Source: CALARM01 sp964431735 (GTDB taxonomy: Bacteria; Vulcanimicrobiota; SpSt-956; JAKJGF01). Taken from it: a stretch of DNA of 38,871 nt. This document shows, in pieces, positions 25,562 to 33,144 of the stretch. Location of the stretch: NCBI GenBank assembly GCA_964431735.1, contig CAYSLJ010000057.1:1-38871 (forward strand). The letters run 5' to 3'. Position numbers and translations under genes: made by a program. The notes beneath the pieces were generated by a model. It made no database searches. It worked only from the letters and a program-made list of their open reading frames with translations, and had not been told where the DNA came from. Every line of letters begins with the position of its first letter. The stretch's first letter is position 1.

Positions 25562-26270
25562 ATTTAATTTCTATTACCGTATCACCGAGAGATATAAAAT
25601 CTCCTTTTTTCAGCTGTGTTTTTTCTTTTATAATTTTTCCATTCACATAAGTTCCGTTTGTGCTTTCCAGATCTTCAATCATTATAAAGCTTCCCTCTAT
25701 GTGAATTGCACCATGGGTTCGTGAAATATCTGAGCCGGAAATTTTTATCTGATGTTCCTCTTTCCGCCCTATTATATTTACTCCTTCTATAAGAGGGAAA
25801 GTTTTACCCTTTTCCGGCCCTTCTTTTATCTCTGCCCATATTGATGAAAGAACAGGCATTTTTCTTACGGCAGTTTTTTCCAGTTCCGGTTCCGGCAATT
25901 TTCCTTTTTTTACCTGACTTTTTACCTCGAATTTTCCCTGTTCCATAGTTTCATCTGATTGCAAATCTATAACAAGTTCTCCCATAATGGAGAGCTCTTC
26001 TTTTTTTATATAATCCATGATATATTCTTTTATTTCCGGTACGATTGCCTCTTCATATATGAGAAGTTCTTTCTGATCTTCAGGGTTAAGGATTATCTCA
26101 TATATATTCGGAACATAGGTCTGAGAGACGCTTACCTTCTGATTTCTCTTCAGTTCCTGTACAGCTTTCCTCGCAATTTCAACAGGGTGTATCTTACCCC
26201 CTGAAAATACCCCTCCTATTTTATCCATTATATTTTCCATTATATTTTCCAGTTTATCTGTAATTCCCAT
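25557..26270 (-). CDS. FhaA-like protein: DUF3662 plus FHA domain
   Basis: This 237-residue protein is cytosolic. Residues 1-110 match the FhaA N-terminal (DUF3662) style: MGITDKLENIMENIMDKIGG, GGKIHPVEIARKAVQELKRN, YVPNIYEIILNPED. A charged linker follows. Residues 145-237 are an FHA domain with all binding motifs: IIGRKEEH with R169, SDISRTHGAIH with S183, R184 and H186, and ESTNGTYVNGK. In mycobacteria FhaA is a phosphothreonine reader that couples Ser/Thr kinases to lipid II flipping; this role is inferred here. The start follows GAGGTG by 10 bases. It is the first gene of the fhaA-fhaB-rodA-pbpA cluster. A kinase candidate lies at 32066 but no PP2C phosphatase is present. Confidence 0.85.
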   Translation of the reverse strand: MGITDKLENIMENIMDKIGGVFSGGKIHPVEIARKAVQELKRNQKVSVSQTYVPNIYEIILNPEDQKELLIYEEAIVPEIKEYIMDYIKKEELSIMGELVIDLQSDETMEQGKFEVKSQVKKGKLPEPELEKTAVRKMPVLSSIWAEIKEGPEKGKTFPLIEGVNIIGRKEEHQIKISGSDISRTHGAIHIEGSFIMIEDLESTNGTYVNGKIIKEKTQLKKGDFISLGDTVIEIKS

Positions 26271-26292
26271 GTTTTATATTCACCTCTATAAT

Positions 26293-26365
26293 CGTGACGC
26301 GTAACGCGTAACGCATAACGCGAATGGTAATCCTGCTCACTCTTCACTTTTCACTCTTCACTACT
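26293..26365. repeat. Two heptad arrays upstream of the fhaA-like gene
   Basis: Positions 26293-26322 are GACGCGT, AACGCGT, AACGCAT and AACGCGA units. Positions 26335-26365 are TCACTCT, TCACTTT, TCACTCT and TCACTAC units. The second array overlaps the last codons and stop of the acyl-CoA dehydrogenase gene. Confidence 0.75.
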
Positions 26366-27515
26366 CCCAGTTATCCCACATATGCATAAATCTTGCTATG
26401 ATTAATTTCTGAATATCCCCGGTACCGAGCCCGAGGACTGAGCCCATTGTGTCTATAGTATATTTATTTACAGGGTGATCCAGAAGAATCGATCTGGCTC
26501 CGAGGATTTCTGCAGACCAACCTGTTATGGATTTTGCAGTTTCAATGGTAAAGTATTTGGCTATTGAGGAATTGAGCACGTATTTCTGTCCCGTATCTCT
26601 CATCCATGCTGCTTTTTTTATCAACAACCTGGCAGCTTCCAGTTTTGTAAGATGTTCTGCAAATTCAAATGATTTTGCCTGATGTTCGAATATGGGAGAA
26701 CCGAATACTTTTCTTTCACAGGCATGGCTCAGTGCAAGCTTATAGGCGCCGAGAGCTGTGCCAAGGTTCAGTGCTGACATTGATATACGCGCAGAATTAA
26801 AGGCTTTCATCATAATTTGAAACCCGTTATTCATATTTCCGAGAATATTCTCTTCTGGAACAAAACAATCGTTAAAGGTAAGTTTTGCCAGATTTGACGG
26901 CGCCCATATTGATTTCTTCAGAAGAGTTCTTTTTATCTCTGTATTTCTTTCATCCAGAACAAAGAGAGACATACTGTTCTTTTTTTCAAGGGCTTCGCGA
27001 TCTGTTATTGCAGAAACAATAATTATATTTGCATTGACTCCGTTTGTTACATACATTTTTTCTCCGGAAAGAATAAATCCTCCTTTAACCCTTTTTGCCT
27101 GCATTTTAATTGAAGAAACATCACTGCCTGTATTCTGTTCCGTATTTGCAAAACAGACAAATTTTTGCCCGTAAATACCGGGAACCATAAATTCCTGCTT
27201 CTGCCAGATATTGCCCCATCTGTAGAGAATATAAAGTCCTATCTGGGCATGGCATAATAAGGCCATGGCTAAACCCGGTGATATTTCAGAAAGTTTTTCA
27301 TATAAAATTATGCTGTTGGCCATAGGCTCCTGTTCCATTTTATGTCCTGTTTCATAAAAGCCCATAAGCCCCTCTGAGTAAATATCTTTTAAAATAGAAA
27401 GAGGGAAATTTTCATTCCTGTACCATGTAGAGATATTATGTTTTATTCTGTCACTAATAAATTGTTTTACCTTTAATATATATTCTTCTTCTTTTATACT
27501 TGTGCTGAAATCCAT
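26361..27515 (-). CDS. Acyl-CoA dehydrogenase family protein lacking usual catalytic Glu
   Basis: This 384-residue protein has standard length and fold motifs: CFANTEQNTGSDVSSI at 121-136 (FAD and substrate binding), GEKMYVTNG at 151-159, RKVFGSPIFEHQ around 269-279, and a C-terminal LGTGDIQKLIIAR. In most family members the last block reads YEGT.EIQ, and the Glu is the base that removes the alpha proton. Here it is LGLGT, so Leu363 takes that place. The alternative Glu of isovaleryl-CoA-dehydrogenase types (LER in helix G) is Ala242 (NSAR). It may therefore be a divergent dehydrogenase, an acyl-CoA reductase, or a non-catalytic FAD protein. The start follows AAAGGA. It lies upstream of the cell-wall cluster, with heptad arrays between. 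Confidence 0.82.
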   Translation of the reverse strand: MDFSTSIKEEEYILKVKQFISDRIKHNISTWYRNENFPLSILKDIYSEGLMGFYETGHKMEQEPMANSIILYEKLSEISPGLAMALLCHAQIGLYILYRWGNIWQKQEFMVPGIYGQKFVCFANTEQNTGSDVSSIKMQAKRVKGGFILSGEKMYVTNGVNANIIIVSAITDREALEKKNSMSLFVLDERNTEIKRTLLKKSIWAPSNLAKLTFNDCFVPEENILGNMNNGFQIMMKAFNSARISMSALNLGTALGAYKLALSHACERKVFGSPIFEHQAKSFEFAEHLTKLEAARLLIKKAAWMRDTGQKYVLNSSIAKYFTIETAKSITGWSAEILGARSILLDHPVNKYTIDTMGSVLGLGTGDIQKLIIARFMHMWDNWE

Positions 27516-27533
27516 AAATATCCTTTCTTTTCA

Positions 27534-27596
27534 GTGAATAGTGAGTAGTGAATGGTAAGTAATGTCTTATTCTATTCACTGTTCACTTTTCACTCT
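27534..27596. repeat. Inverted heptad arrays (GTGAATA type)
   Basis: GTGAATA, GTGAGTA, GTGAATG and GTAAGTA units (27534-27561) face ATTCACT, GTTCACT, TTTCACT units (27573-27594), so the two arms can form a hairpin. It lies just upstream of the acyl-CoA dehydrogenase start on the minus strand. Confidence 0.75.
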
Positions 27597-27779
27597 GAAT
27601 ATTCTATAATAAATTTCTTTTTCCATTGTATATAAAATCACCTGTCATTTTTAAAGGAAATCTGTATTTTTAGAATATTGTTGAAGATATTATAGTAGAA
27701 ATGAATATTTAAATCAATCATATTTATTTTTCCCTCTGTTTATGGTAAAATAACAGCAGGGAAAGGAGTTGATTTACAT

Positions 27780-27992
27780 TTGATTAGAAATTTTGTTCTT
27801 ATGGTTATCGGTATAATTTTTGTGATAAAAGGAATCCTCTATGTAGCATTTCCATGGAAAATGAAAGACTGGATGGAACTTTTTATAGAGAAAAGTGATA
27901 ATCTTTTCAGAATCTGGGGTGCTGTCCTTTTACTGGCAGGACTTCTCTGTATAGGACTCAGGTTTCTGGCAGGACTGCTACCAATATTTTAA
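27780..27992 (+). CDS. Small two-helix membrane protein, DUF2065-like
   Basis: This 70-residue protein starts at TTG 27780, 11 bases after AAAGGAG. It has two hydrophobic segments (residues 4-24 and 46-65) joined by a polar loop containing PWKMKDWMELF and RIWGAVLLLAGLL. This pattern resembles the small YjeT/DUF2065 membrane proteins, whose function is poorly known. A bidirectional terminator follows immediately. The assignment rests on hydropathy and a few residues only. Confidence 0.6.
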   Translation: MIRNFVLMVIGIIFVIKGILYVAFPWKMKDWMELFIEKSDNLFRIWGAVLLLAGLLCIGLRFLAGLLPIF

Positions 27993-27996
27993 AAGC

Positions 27997-28036
27997 GAGT
28001 CGTGAGTAAAATTTTTTACTCTTTTACTCACGACTC
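27997..28036. terminator. Bidirectional terminator
   Basis: GAGTCGTGAGTAAAA (27997-28011) and TTTTACTCACGACTC (28022-28036) are perfect complements around a 10-base T-rich loop. It sits between the convergent small membrane protein and mqnA genes. Its arms resemble GTGAGTA heptads, so it may have arisen from a repeat. Confidence 0.75.
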
Positions 28037-28042
28037 ATATAT

Positions 28043-28861
28043 TTACATGAAAAATTCCAGTTTATTACAGACCTCACATAAGCCCATTTTTGAAGCTTTT
28101 TCATAGAAAAATAGAAGGGCTTTTCTTTTTTCTTCCGTAAAATTATATCCCAGGTGTCTGAAATAATCTTTATAGGTGCACTCAGGTTCAGGACATATTG
28201 ATTTTGCAAATTCTATAATGCCTTCCTTGTTATGGAGGCCGTATTCATAGGATTCAGAAAGAAGTTTTTCTACTTCTCTTACCGATTGAGGGTATTGGTT
28301 TGCAAAATCTTTTCTTGCTGCCCATACTGCAAATACTACAGGCATATCTGTATTCTTTTTCCACAGATCGCCAAGGTCGAAAGAGTAGGGATAATCAGGA
28401 TTGGCAAAATTCAGAGCATCATCTCCTATTAAAAGAGCTCCGGCTACCGATTCTTCTGTTAGAGTAGTCTTTTTCAGTTCTGTATATACAGGTTTTATCT
28501 TATAATAATCTGAAAAGAGGATTTTAAGAAGAGCTCTTGATGTCTCACTGGCAGGCGTAAGACCTATAGTTTTGTCATTCAGTTCTTCTATGGGATATTT
28601 GCTTACAAGTAATACGCTTTTTACGTAACCTGTTGAATTTATGCAAAAATTATTTAATAGATAATAATCTGTCTGATGTCTGGCATATTCTATAGAAGAA
28701 ACAGGGCTTATATGAAGTTCTCCTCCCTGTAACATTCTATTAAGTTTTCCCGGTATCTCTCTGATAATCTGTCCTTCAAATTTGACCCTCCCTGTAAGAA
28801 GTCCGTAATAGACAGGGACAGTATTTGTATAATTAATAAAGCCGAGCTTTATATGTTTCAT
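28043..28861 (-). CDS. mqnA: Chorismate dehydratase MqnA (futalosine pathway)
   Basis: This 272-residue protein opens LGFINYTNTVPVYYGL. It then carries the family block GKLNRMLQGGELHISPVSSIEYARH (residues about 40-64), SKYPIEELNDKTIGLTPASETSRALL, and a LIGDDAL segment near 145. These are hallmarks of MqnA, a periplasmic-binding-protein-like fold that dehydrates chorismate to 3-enolpyruvylbenzoate, the first step of futalosine menaquinone synthesis. The start follows AGGAG by about 8 bases. The next pathway gene in the window, mqnE, lies 7 kb away and is not in the same operon. Confidence 0.9.
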   Translation of the reverse strand: MKHIKLGFINYTNTVPVYYGLLTGRVKFEGQIIREIPGKLNRMLQGGELHISPVSSIEYARHQTDYYLLNNFCINSTGYVKSVLLVSKYPIEELNDKTIGLTPASETSRALLKILFSDYYKIKPVYTELKKTTLTEESVAGALLIGDDALNFANPDYPYSFDLGDLWKKNTDMPVVFAVWAARKDFANQYPQSVREVEKLLSESYEYGLHNKEGIIEFAKSICPEPECTYKDYFRHLGYNFTEEKRKALLFFYEKASKMGLCEVCNKLEFFM

Positions 28862-28891
28862 AAATGATTCTCCTGACTGTAGAAGTTTTTT

Positions 28892-29048
28892 ATCTCAGTA
28901 CCGTTCCAGATAAGTTTATATGAAAATGATGAAGTTTTATGCTCCACTGTCTATTCATTTTCATATTTGGTTGTGACCGATACGGCCATGCCTGTTAGTG
29001 ACCATTCACTACTCACTTTTCACTTTTCACTACTCACTGCTCACTACT
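28892..29048. repeat. Repeat remnant and TCACTAC/TCACTTT heptad array
   Basis: The segment 28897-28985 includes CAGTACCGTTCCAGATAAG, similar to the window-end repeat, and a pair of inverted TATATGAAAATGA / TCATTTTCATAT sequences. Positions 28998-29048 are heptads of TCACTAC, TCACTTT and TCACTGC type. No gene lies between mqnA and the nitroreductase. Confidence 0.6.
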
Positions 29049-29069
29049 TATGTTATAATTATAACATAA
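29048..29069. promoter_or_regulatory. Perfect 22-bp palindrome, possible operator
   Basis: TTATGTTATAA followed by TTATAACATAA is a perfect dyad. It contains TATAAT on both strands and lies 27 bases upstream of the nitroreductase ATG. It could be a repressor operator over a -10 element; I see no good -35 box and no adjacent regulator gene. Confidence 0.45.
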
Positions 29070-29095
29070 AAAAATATTAAGGAGTGTGTTTTTTG

Positions 29096-29614
29096 ATGGA
29101 ACTTTTTGAAGCTATAAGAAAAAGAAGAAGTATAAGGCAGTTTACATCAGAATATGTACCCGATGATTATGTAAATAAGATTCTTGAATCGGCAACTTTT
29201 GCTCCTTCTGCCGGCAATTTACAGAGTTGCCACTTTATAGTTGTGAGGAATAAAAAGTTAATAGAGAATCTTGCTGTGGCAGCGTGGGATCAGGAATGTG
29301 TCAGGAATGCATCTTTACTTATAGTTGTTTGCTGTGATACAGGACAGATTGCTTCATATGGAAAAAGAGGAACAGAATTATTTACGCTACATGATACAGG
29401 CGCTGCCATAGAGAATATGCTTCTTGCCTCTACTGCTCTCGGTCTTGGTTCTGTATGGGTAGGTGCTTTTGATGAAGTAGAAGCGGCAGAATTGCTCGGA
29501 TTGAACTGGAATGAATTCAGACCTGTAGCCATTATTCCCACAGGGTTTCCGGCAGAAGAACCATCTATGCCTTCAAGAAGAGCTTTAAGTGAGACAGTAG
29601 AATACAGATTATAA
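29096..29614 (+). CDS. Nitroreductase-family FMN flavoprotein
   Basis: About 172 residues. The upstream GTG at 29084 overlaps the AAGGAG ribosome site, so the start is ATG 29096 or TTG 29093. Motifs are KRRSIRQFTSEYV (FMN phosphate contacts), SATFAPSAGNLQSCHFIVV, DTGAAIENMLLASTALGLGSVWVGAFDE and a C-terminal PTGFPAEEP. It lacks any extra domain. Family members reduce nitro compounds, quinones or flavin using NAD(P)H; the substrate cannot be told from sequence. Its 3' end overlaps the convergent lepB gene by 6 bases with no terminator between. A perfect palindrome precedes it. Confidence 0.85.
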   Translation: MELFEAIRKRRSIRQFTSEYVPDDYVNKILESATFAPSAGNLQSCHFIVVRNKKLIENLAVAAWDQECVRNASLLIVVCCDTGQIASYGKRGTELFTLHDTGAAIENMLLASTALGLGSVWVGAFDEVEAAELLGLNWNEFRPVAIIPTGFPAEEPSMPSRRALSETVEYRL

Positions 29615-30205
29615 TAATTTTGCTCTCCATGCAGGCCAGAAGATGCAGAATGCTTTCCCTACAATATTTTTTCTGGGAAGAAATCCCCATACATGGCTGT
29701 CTTCACTGTTATTTCTGTTATCACCCATCATAAAATAGCTATCTTCAGGTATTTTTACAGGACCGTAATTATACCAGGGCTTCTGGTCATCAGGTATGTA
29801 ATCTTCTTTAAGCGGCTGTCCGTTTATTAATACAGTGCCGTCTTTTACTTCTATTGTTTCACCGGAAAGGCCTACAAGCCTTTTAACATAGTCAGGGCTA
29901 TTTTCTTTGTGTGGCGGGCGAAATACTATTATATCTCCTCTCTGAGGAGCACTGAACCTGTAGATGAATTTATTTACCAGTATGTAGTCTACAGGAACAA
30001 AGGTAGGTTTCATAGAACCTGAAGGTATATAGGACGTTCTTACAATATAGGTTATTAAAAACAGTGCTATGAGAGCAGATGTAATTATGGAATCAAGATA
30101 TTCTTTTGTAAGATCTTTCCATTTTTTTGCAATCTTCGAAGGGTTTATAAGAACTCTTGCAATGATCAGTACGGCTATTAATACCTCTAAATCTATAATA
30201 CGCAA
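29609..30205 (-). CDS. lepB: Signal peptidase I
   Basis: TTG 30205 is chosen as start because AAAGGAG lies 5 bases upstream; a longer ATG reading would place that site inside the gene. The 198-residue product has an N-terminal membrane segment (7-20), a second (about 38-56), then PSGSMKPT with nucleophile S64, RGDIIVF, YVKRLVGLSG with general-base K108, and MMGDNRNNSEDSHVWGFLP. It removes signal peptides from exported proteins, such as those predicted at 1042, 7302 and 16564. The architecture with two N-terminal helices is common in Gram-negative enzymes. The gene is monocistronic; repeats lie upstream. Confidence 0.92.
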   Translation of the reverse strand: MRIIDLEVLIAVLIIARVLINPSKIAKKWKDLTKEYLDSIITSALIALFLITYIVRTSYIPSGSMKPTFVPVDYILVNKFIYRFSAPQRGDIIVFRPPHKENSPDYVKRLVGLSGETIEVKDGTVLINGQPLKEDYIPDDQKPWYNYGPVKIPEDSYFMMGDNRNNSEDSHVWGFLPRKNIVGKAFCIFWPAWRAKLL

Positions 30206-30260
30206 TGTTTTCTCTCCTTTTATGTACCGAATTTTTATTATGTTACACACTTACAATAAT

Positions 30261-30404
30261 CATGACGGGTAACGGGTAACATATGGTGTCGTGATGCGTA
30301 ATGCGTGATGCGTAATGCGTATTTTCACCGGATACCGGGCGAACACAGTCGCCCCTGCTAATCACTTTTCACTTTTTACTCTTCACTCTTCACGACTCAC
30401 TACG
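30261..30404. repeat. Three heptad arrays and a hairpin upstream of lepB
   Basis: Positions 30263-30280 are GACGGGT/AACGGGT units, 30288-30320 are GATGCGT/AATGCGT units, and 30361-30404 are TCACTTT/TCACTCT units. Between the last two, GGGCGA and TCGCCC (30337-30354) form a 6-pair GC hairpin around ACACAG. Three variants of the same 7-base period lie side by side here. Confidence 0.75.
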
Positions 30405-30490
30405 TTAAAATTCTATCATTATATCATTAAATATTTATTAGTCAATGATTAGTAATTTTTAATATGCCGGAAATTATTCTACACCTGTTG

Positions 30491-31717
30491 TTATTGATTG
30501 TAACCGGTTAGTTCAACATATCCGTTACCTGAAATATTTTTTTCTTTACATGTTCCTTTAATCTTTACGGCTCCTTCCCAGTATCTTACTGTAAGATTCA
30601 GTTCCTGGTCAGGCAAATATGGTATAATATGAAGTTTCATTTTTTCTTCAGGAATTGTTAAATACCATTCAGACGGATATATTGCTTTACCATCGGAACT
30701 TTTCCAGTAATCAATTACCTCTAATTTTACATCATTCAGTGAGAGATATTTACCTGTACCATCGTTATTTATAAGAGTCCCGTTACTTAGATCTTCTATA
30801 GTTCCGTCTTTTTTTCTCATCTGATAGTACATGACTTCTCTGCCGTCTGATAATTGAATGGCAAACCAGTCCCATCCGACCTGATTTTCTTCCAGAGAAC
30901 TTGTGCTCCATTCTCTGTCCATCCAGCTCAGGCCATGTACATGAAAATTGTTATTGTCTATTTTTATAATTCCTTCTGTATTCAATCTTGTACAGGAGTA
31001 ATAATATGATGCATTACCGGTAGAAGGGCCTTTCTGGCTTAAACCTTTATTCCCCTGAAGTATTACAGGTTTGTTTTCTGACATGGTAAGATTGATAGAA
31101 ATATTTTTTTCTGAAGCACTTAAAGTCATAAGTGTATTTTTTCTTAATACAAACCAGTCTTCAAGCCATACTTTAAAAGTCTGTGCTCCTGCCAGTGAAA
31201 GTCCGTCACGGCTGAACCGGTCAAAAGCATAGAAGGATTTATTTTTTACATCACTTACGGCAAAATGGGCCATATATATATTTTTTGATGACCACAATGA
31301 AGTTCTCTTTAATGAGTTTGCTGAAAGAGCTGTTCTGAAAAAGGTAAGTTCATATCCGAAATGCCGTCCTTCTTTTGTATCTAAATTACCTGTAAAGTAC
31401 CACCATTCTGTTTTAAATGTTTTATGAGGGCCATGATCTGAAGGAAAAGAAAAAATCCGCGGTTTTACAGCAAGCTCAAAACCCTCTGTACTATGGTCTT
31501 TCAATACATCAGATATGGATATGGATGTATTGAACTGTGCCGGCCCTTTACCGGGAATACAGGATGAATGGAATAATAATATGATGAGTGATATAATAAC
31601 AAATTGTACTTTTATATGGGAAGCGTGATGGTTAACGGGTAATGGGTAATGCGAGAAGAGAGCTTTATTCTTAGTTTTAGCGAGACGGTCATGGTAGTTA
31701 TTATAATGCAAATGCAT
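30491..31717 (-). CDS. Secreted AttH/CrtC-like lipocalin-fold protein with repeat-derived N-terminus
   Basis: This 408-residue protein carries the family motif FPSDHGPHKTFKTEWWYFTG (about residues 92-111), then HFGYELTFFRTALS, MAHFAVSDV, GLSWMDREWSTS, QVGWDWFAIQLSDGREVMYY and YPSEWYLTIP. These mark the AttH/hydroxyneurosporene-synthase (CrtC) family, often called secreted hydrolases; the substrate is unknown. A hydrophobic signal (38-49) ends HSSC, possibly a lipoprotein Cys53. Unusually, about 36 residues precede it, and residues 22-33 are encoded by a heptad array (31622-31655). The start is supported by GTGGAG 11 bases upstream of ATG 31717, and no other Met exists before the signal. The array may have been inserted between start and signal peptide. 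Confidence 0.72.
   Translation of the reverse strand: MHLHYNNYHDRLAKTKNKALFSHYPLPVNHHASHIKVQFVIISLIILLFHSSCIPGKGPAQFNTSISISDVLKDHSTEGFELAVKPRIFSFPSDHGPHKTFKTEWWYFTGNLDTKEGRHFGYELTFFRTALSANSLKRTSLWSSKNIYMAHFAVSDVKNKSFYAFDRFSRDGLSLAGAQTFKVWLEDWFVLRKNTLMTLSASEKNISINLTMSENKPVILQGNKGLSQKGPSTGNASYYYSCTRLNTEGIIKIDNNNFHVHGLSWMDREWSTSSLEENQVGWDWFAIQLSDGREVMYYQMRKKDGTIEDLSNGTLINNDGTGKYLSLNDVKLEVIDYWKSSDGKAIYPSEWYLTIPEEKMKLHIIPYLPDQELNLTVRYWEGAVKIKGTCKEKNISGNGYVELTGYNQ
31622..31655. repeat. Heptad array within the AttH-like coding region
   Basis: GCGTGAT, GGTTAAC, GGGTAAT and GGGTAAT-like units with 7-base period (AACGGGT class) lie within the open frame of the minus-strand gene. At about 35 bases it does not break the frame. 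Confidence 0.7.
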
Positions 31718-31860
31718 AGTAATTATATCTCCACCTGTTATACATTACGAATTTATTACTATACTATATTTTTGCAGATTTCTTAAAAACATCTGTTATA
31801 AAATTATATCAGAAATTCATATATTTTTATAGTTACTTTATTTTCTATTTAAATCTGGTA

Positions 31861-32005
31861 TAATTATAGTTAGTTTCATAACAATTCATAATTAATGAGT
31901 GAATAGTGAGTGGTGAATAGTGAGTGACATTGCCATCTACTCACTACTCACCACTTACTATTCACTTGACATTCTAATAAGTTATGGAATAAACTATATA
32001 ATTGT
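31861..32005. repeat. Family-B MITE-like element with inverted GTGAATA heptads
   Basis: The left end TTATAGTTAGTTTCATAAC and right end GTTATGGAATAAACTATATA are imperfect inverted repeats, related to the element at 5217. Inside, GTGAATA/GTGAGTG units (31899-31926) face ACTCACT/ACTCACC/ACTTACT units (31938-31966). The gap 31718-32065 is thus mostly repeat and has no gene. Confidence 0.75.
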
Positions 32006-32025
32006 AATAAATATATGGATGAATT

Positions 32026-32057
32026 TCGCGTAACGCGTCACGCTTTACGCGTTACGA
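32026..32057. repeat. Heptad array at the kinase start
   Basis: CGCGTAACGCGTCACGC with TTTACGCGTTACGA follows a 7-base period. It ends 9 bases before the preferred kinase start, and encodes an apparent 17-residue extension if an upstream ATG (32015) is used. Confidence 0.75.
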
Positions 32058-32065
32058 CTTATAAT

Positions 32066-33079
32066 ATGTCTTTAATCTGTGATAATTGTAAATATGAAAA
32101 TAGAGAAATATCTAAATTCTGCAGTAAGTGTGGCAGACCTTTACAGAATAATCCTGTGACACCTCCTGTTTTGGGTACTCTGAAGGTTGATACTATTCTG
32201 GGGTGCCGCTATAAGGTTCTTTCGCTGATAAAGTCAGGAGGGATGGGATCTGTATATAAAACACTGGATGAAAAGTCACATTCTTTATGTGCAGTAAAAG
32301 AACTTCTTCCTCCGCCCAGTACGCCTGATGTACAGAAACAGGTTACTGAATGGTTTAAAAGAGAAGCTCTTATCCTGTCCGGACTGGAGCATCCCAGTAT
32401 ACCGAAGGTTTCCGATTATTTTGTTTATGGCGGCAGATATTATCTTGTAATGAATTTTATAGAAGGAGACGATCTTCTGAAAATACTCCTCAGGGACGGG
32501 AACCCCGGTCTTCCTGAGGATAGTGTTATAGAATGGGCCAGACAGATTCTTGAAGTACTCGATTACCTTCATAACCAGAATCCCCCTGTTATATACAGAG
32601 ATTTGAAACCGGGTAATATTATGCTTCAGAAAGACGGTATGGTAAGACTGGTAGATTTTGGTATTGCGAGGACTCTGCAACATGACAGTGATGGACCGAA
32701 AACTGTAATAGGAACTGCCGGATACTCTCCTTTAGAACAATACAGAGGTCAACCTGAGAAGAGATCTGATATATTTTCTCTTGGTGCTACAATGCATCAC
32801 CTCCTTACAGGTATAGAACCGGAAACGCTTCATTTTGAGCCATTGAGAGAGGCAAATCCTTCCATATCTCCACAGCTTGAGAAGGTTATTTTGAAGAGCC
32901 TTCAAAATAAAGTGGAAGACAGATACAGGGACGCCAGAGAAATGAAGAAAGCCCTGGATTTTAAAGAGAAGAATATTTCCAGCACTGTGAAGAACATTAT
33001 TTCAGACTGGAGAAACAAAGATAACCATAAAGAAAGAATATATAGTAAAATATTGAGATATTTCAGAAAAAACAAATAA
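32066..33079 (+). CDS. Ser/Thr protein kinase with N-terminal zinc ribbon
   Basis: ATG 32066 is preferred (337 residues), since the upstream in-frame ATG (32015) leads through a heptad repeat. Neither has a clear ribosome site. Residues 1-25 form a zinc ribbon (C5, C8, C19, C22). The kinase domain runs from about 48 to 310: GGMGSVYK loop, K78 in CAVKELL, YRDLKPGNIML with catalytic D179, VDFGIAR with metal-binding D197, then a GTAGYSPLEQYRG activation/P+1 region. There is no membrane segment or PASTA repeat, so it is cytosolic. It may phosphorylate Thr residues read by the two FHA proteins 6 kb away; this is inference. No PP2C phosphatase is in the window. Confidence 0.85.
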   Translation: MSLICDNCKYENREISKFCSKCGRPLQNNPVTPPVLGTLKVDTILGCRYKVLSLIKSGGMGSVYKTLDEKSHSLCAVKELLPPPSTPDVQKQVTEWFKREALILSGLEHPSIPKVSDYFVYGGRYYLVMNFIEGDDLLKILLRDGNPGLPEDSVIEWARQILEVLDYLHNQNPPVIYRDLKPGNIMLQKDGMVRLVDFGIARTLQHDSDGPKTVIGTAGYSPLEQYRGQPEKRSDIFSLGATMHHLLTGIEPETLHFEPLREANPSISPQLEKVILKSLQNKVEDRYRDAREMKKALDFKEKNISSTVKNIISDWRNKDNHKERIYSKILRYFRKNK

Positions 33080-33116
33080 TTTTTTTTAACTTATGTAGGC
33101 ATGAGGTTTTTACTCC

Positions 33117-33144
33117 CGTTACGCGTTACGCGTTACGCGTCACG
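33117..33144. repeat. Heptad array containing a stop codon
   Basis: CGTTACG and CGTCACG units of 7 bases. On the minus strand the TGA at 33140-33142, which ends the PocR kinase gene, is part of the CGTGACG unit. Confidence 0.8.

Noticed and set aside
28024..28209. Minus-strand frame overlapping the 3' end of mqnA
   Set aside because: It is a shadow in another frame of mqnA.
32015..32065. 17-residue N-terminal extension of the zinc-ribbon kinase
   Set aside because: The residues are a translation of the heptad array; the zinc ribbon starts properly at ATG 32066. The upstream ATG has no ribosome site.
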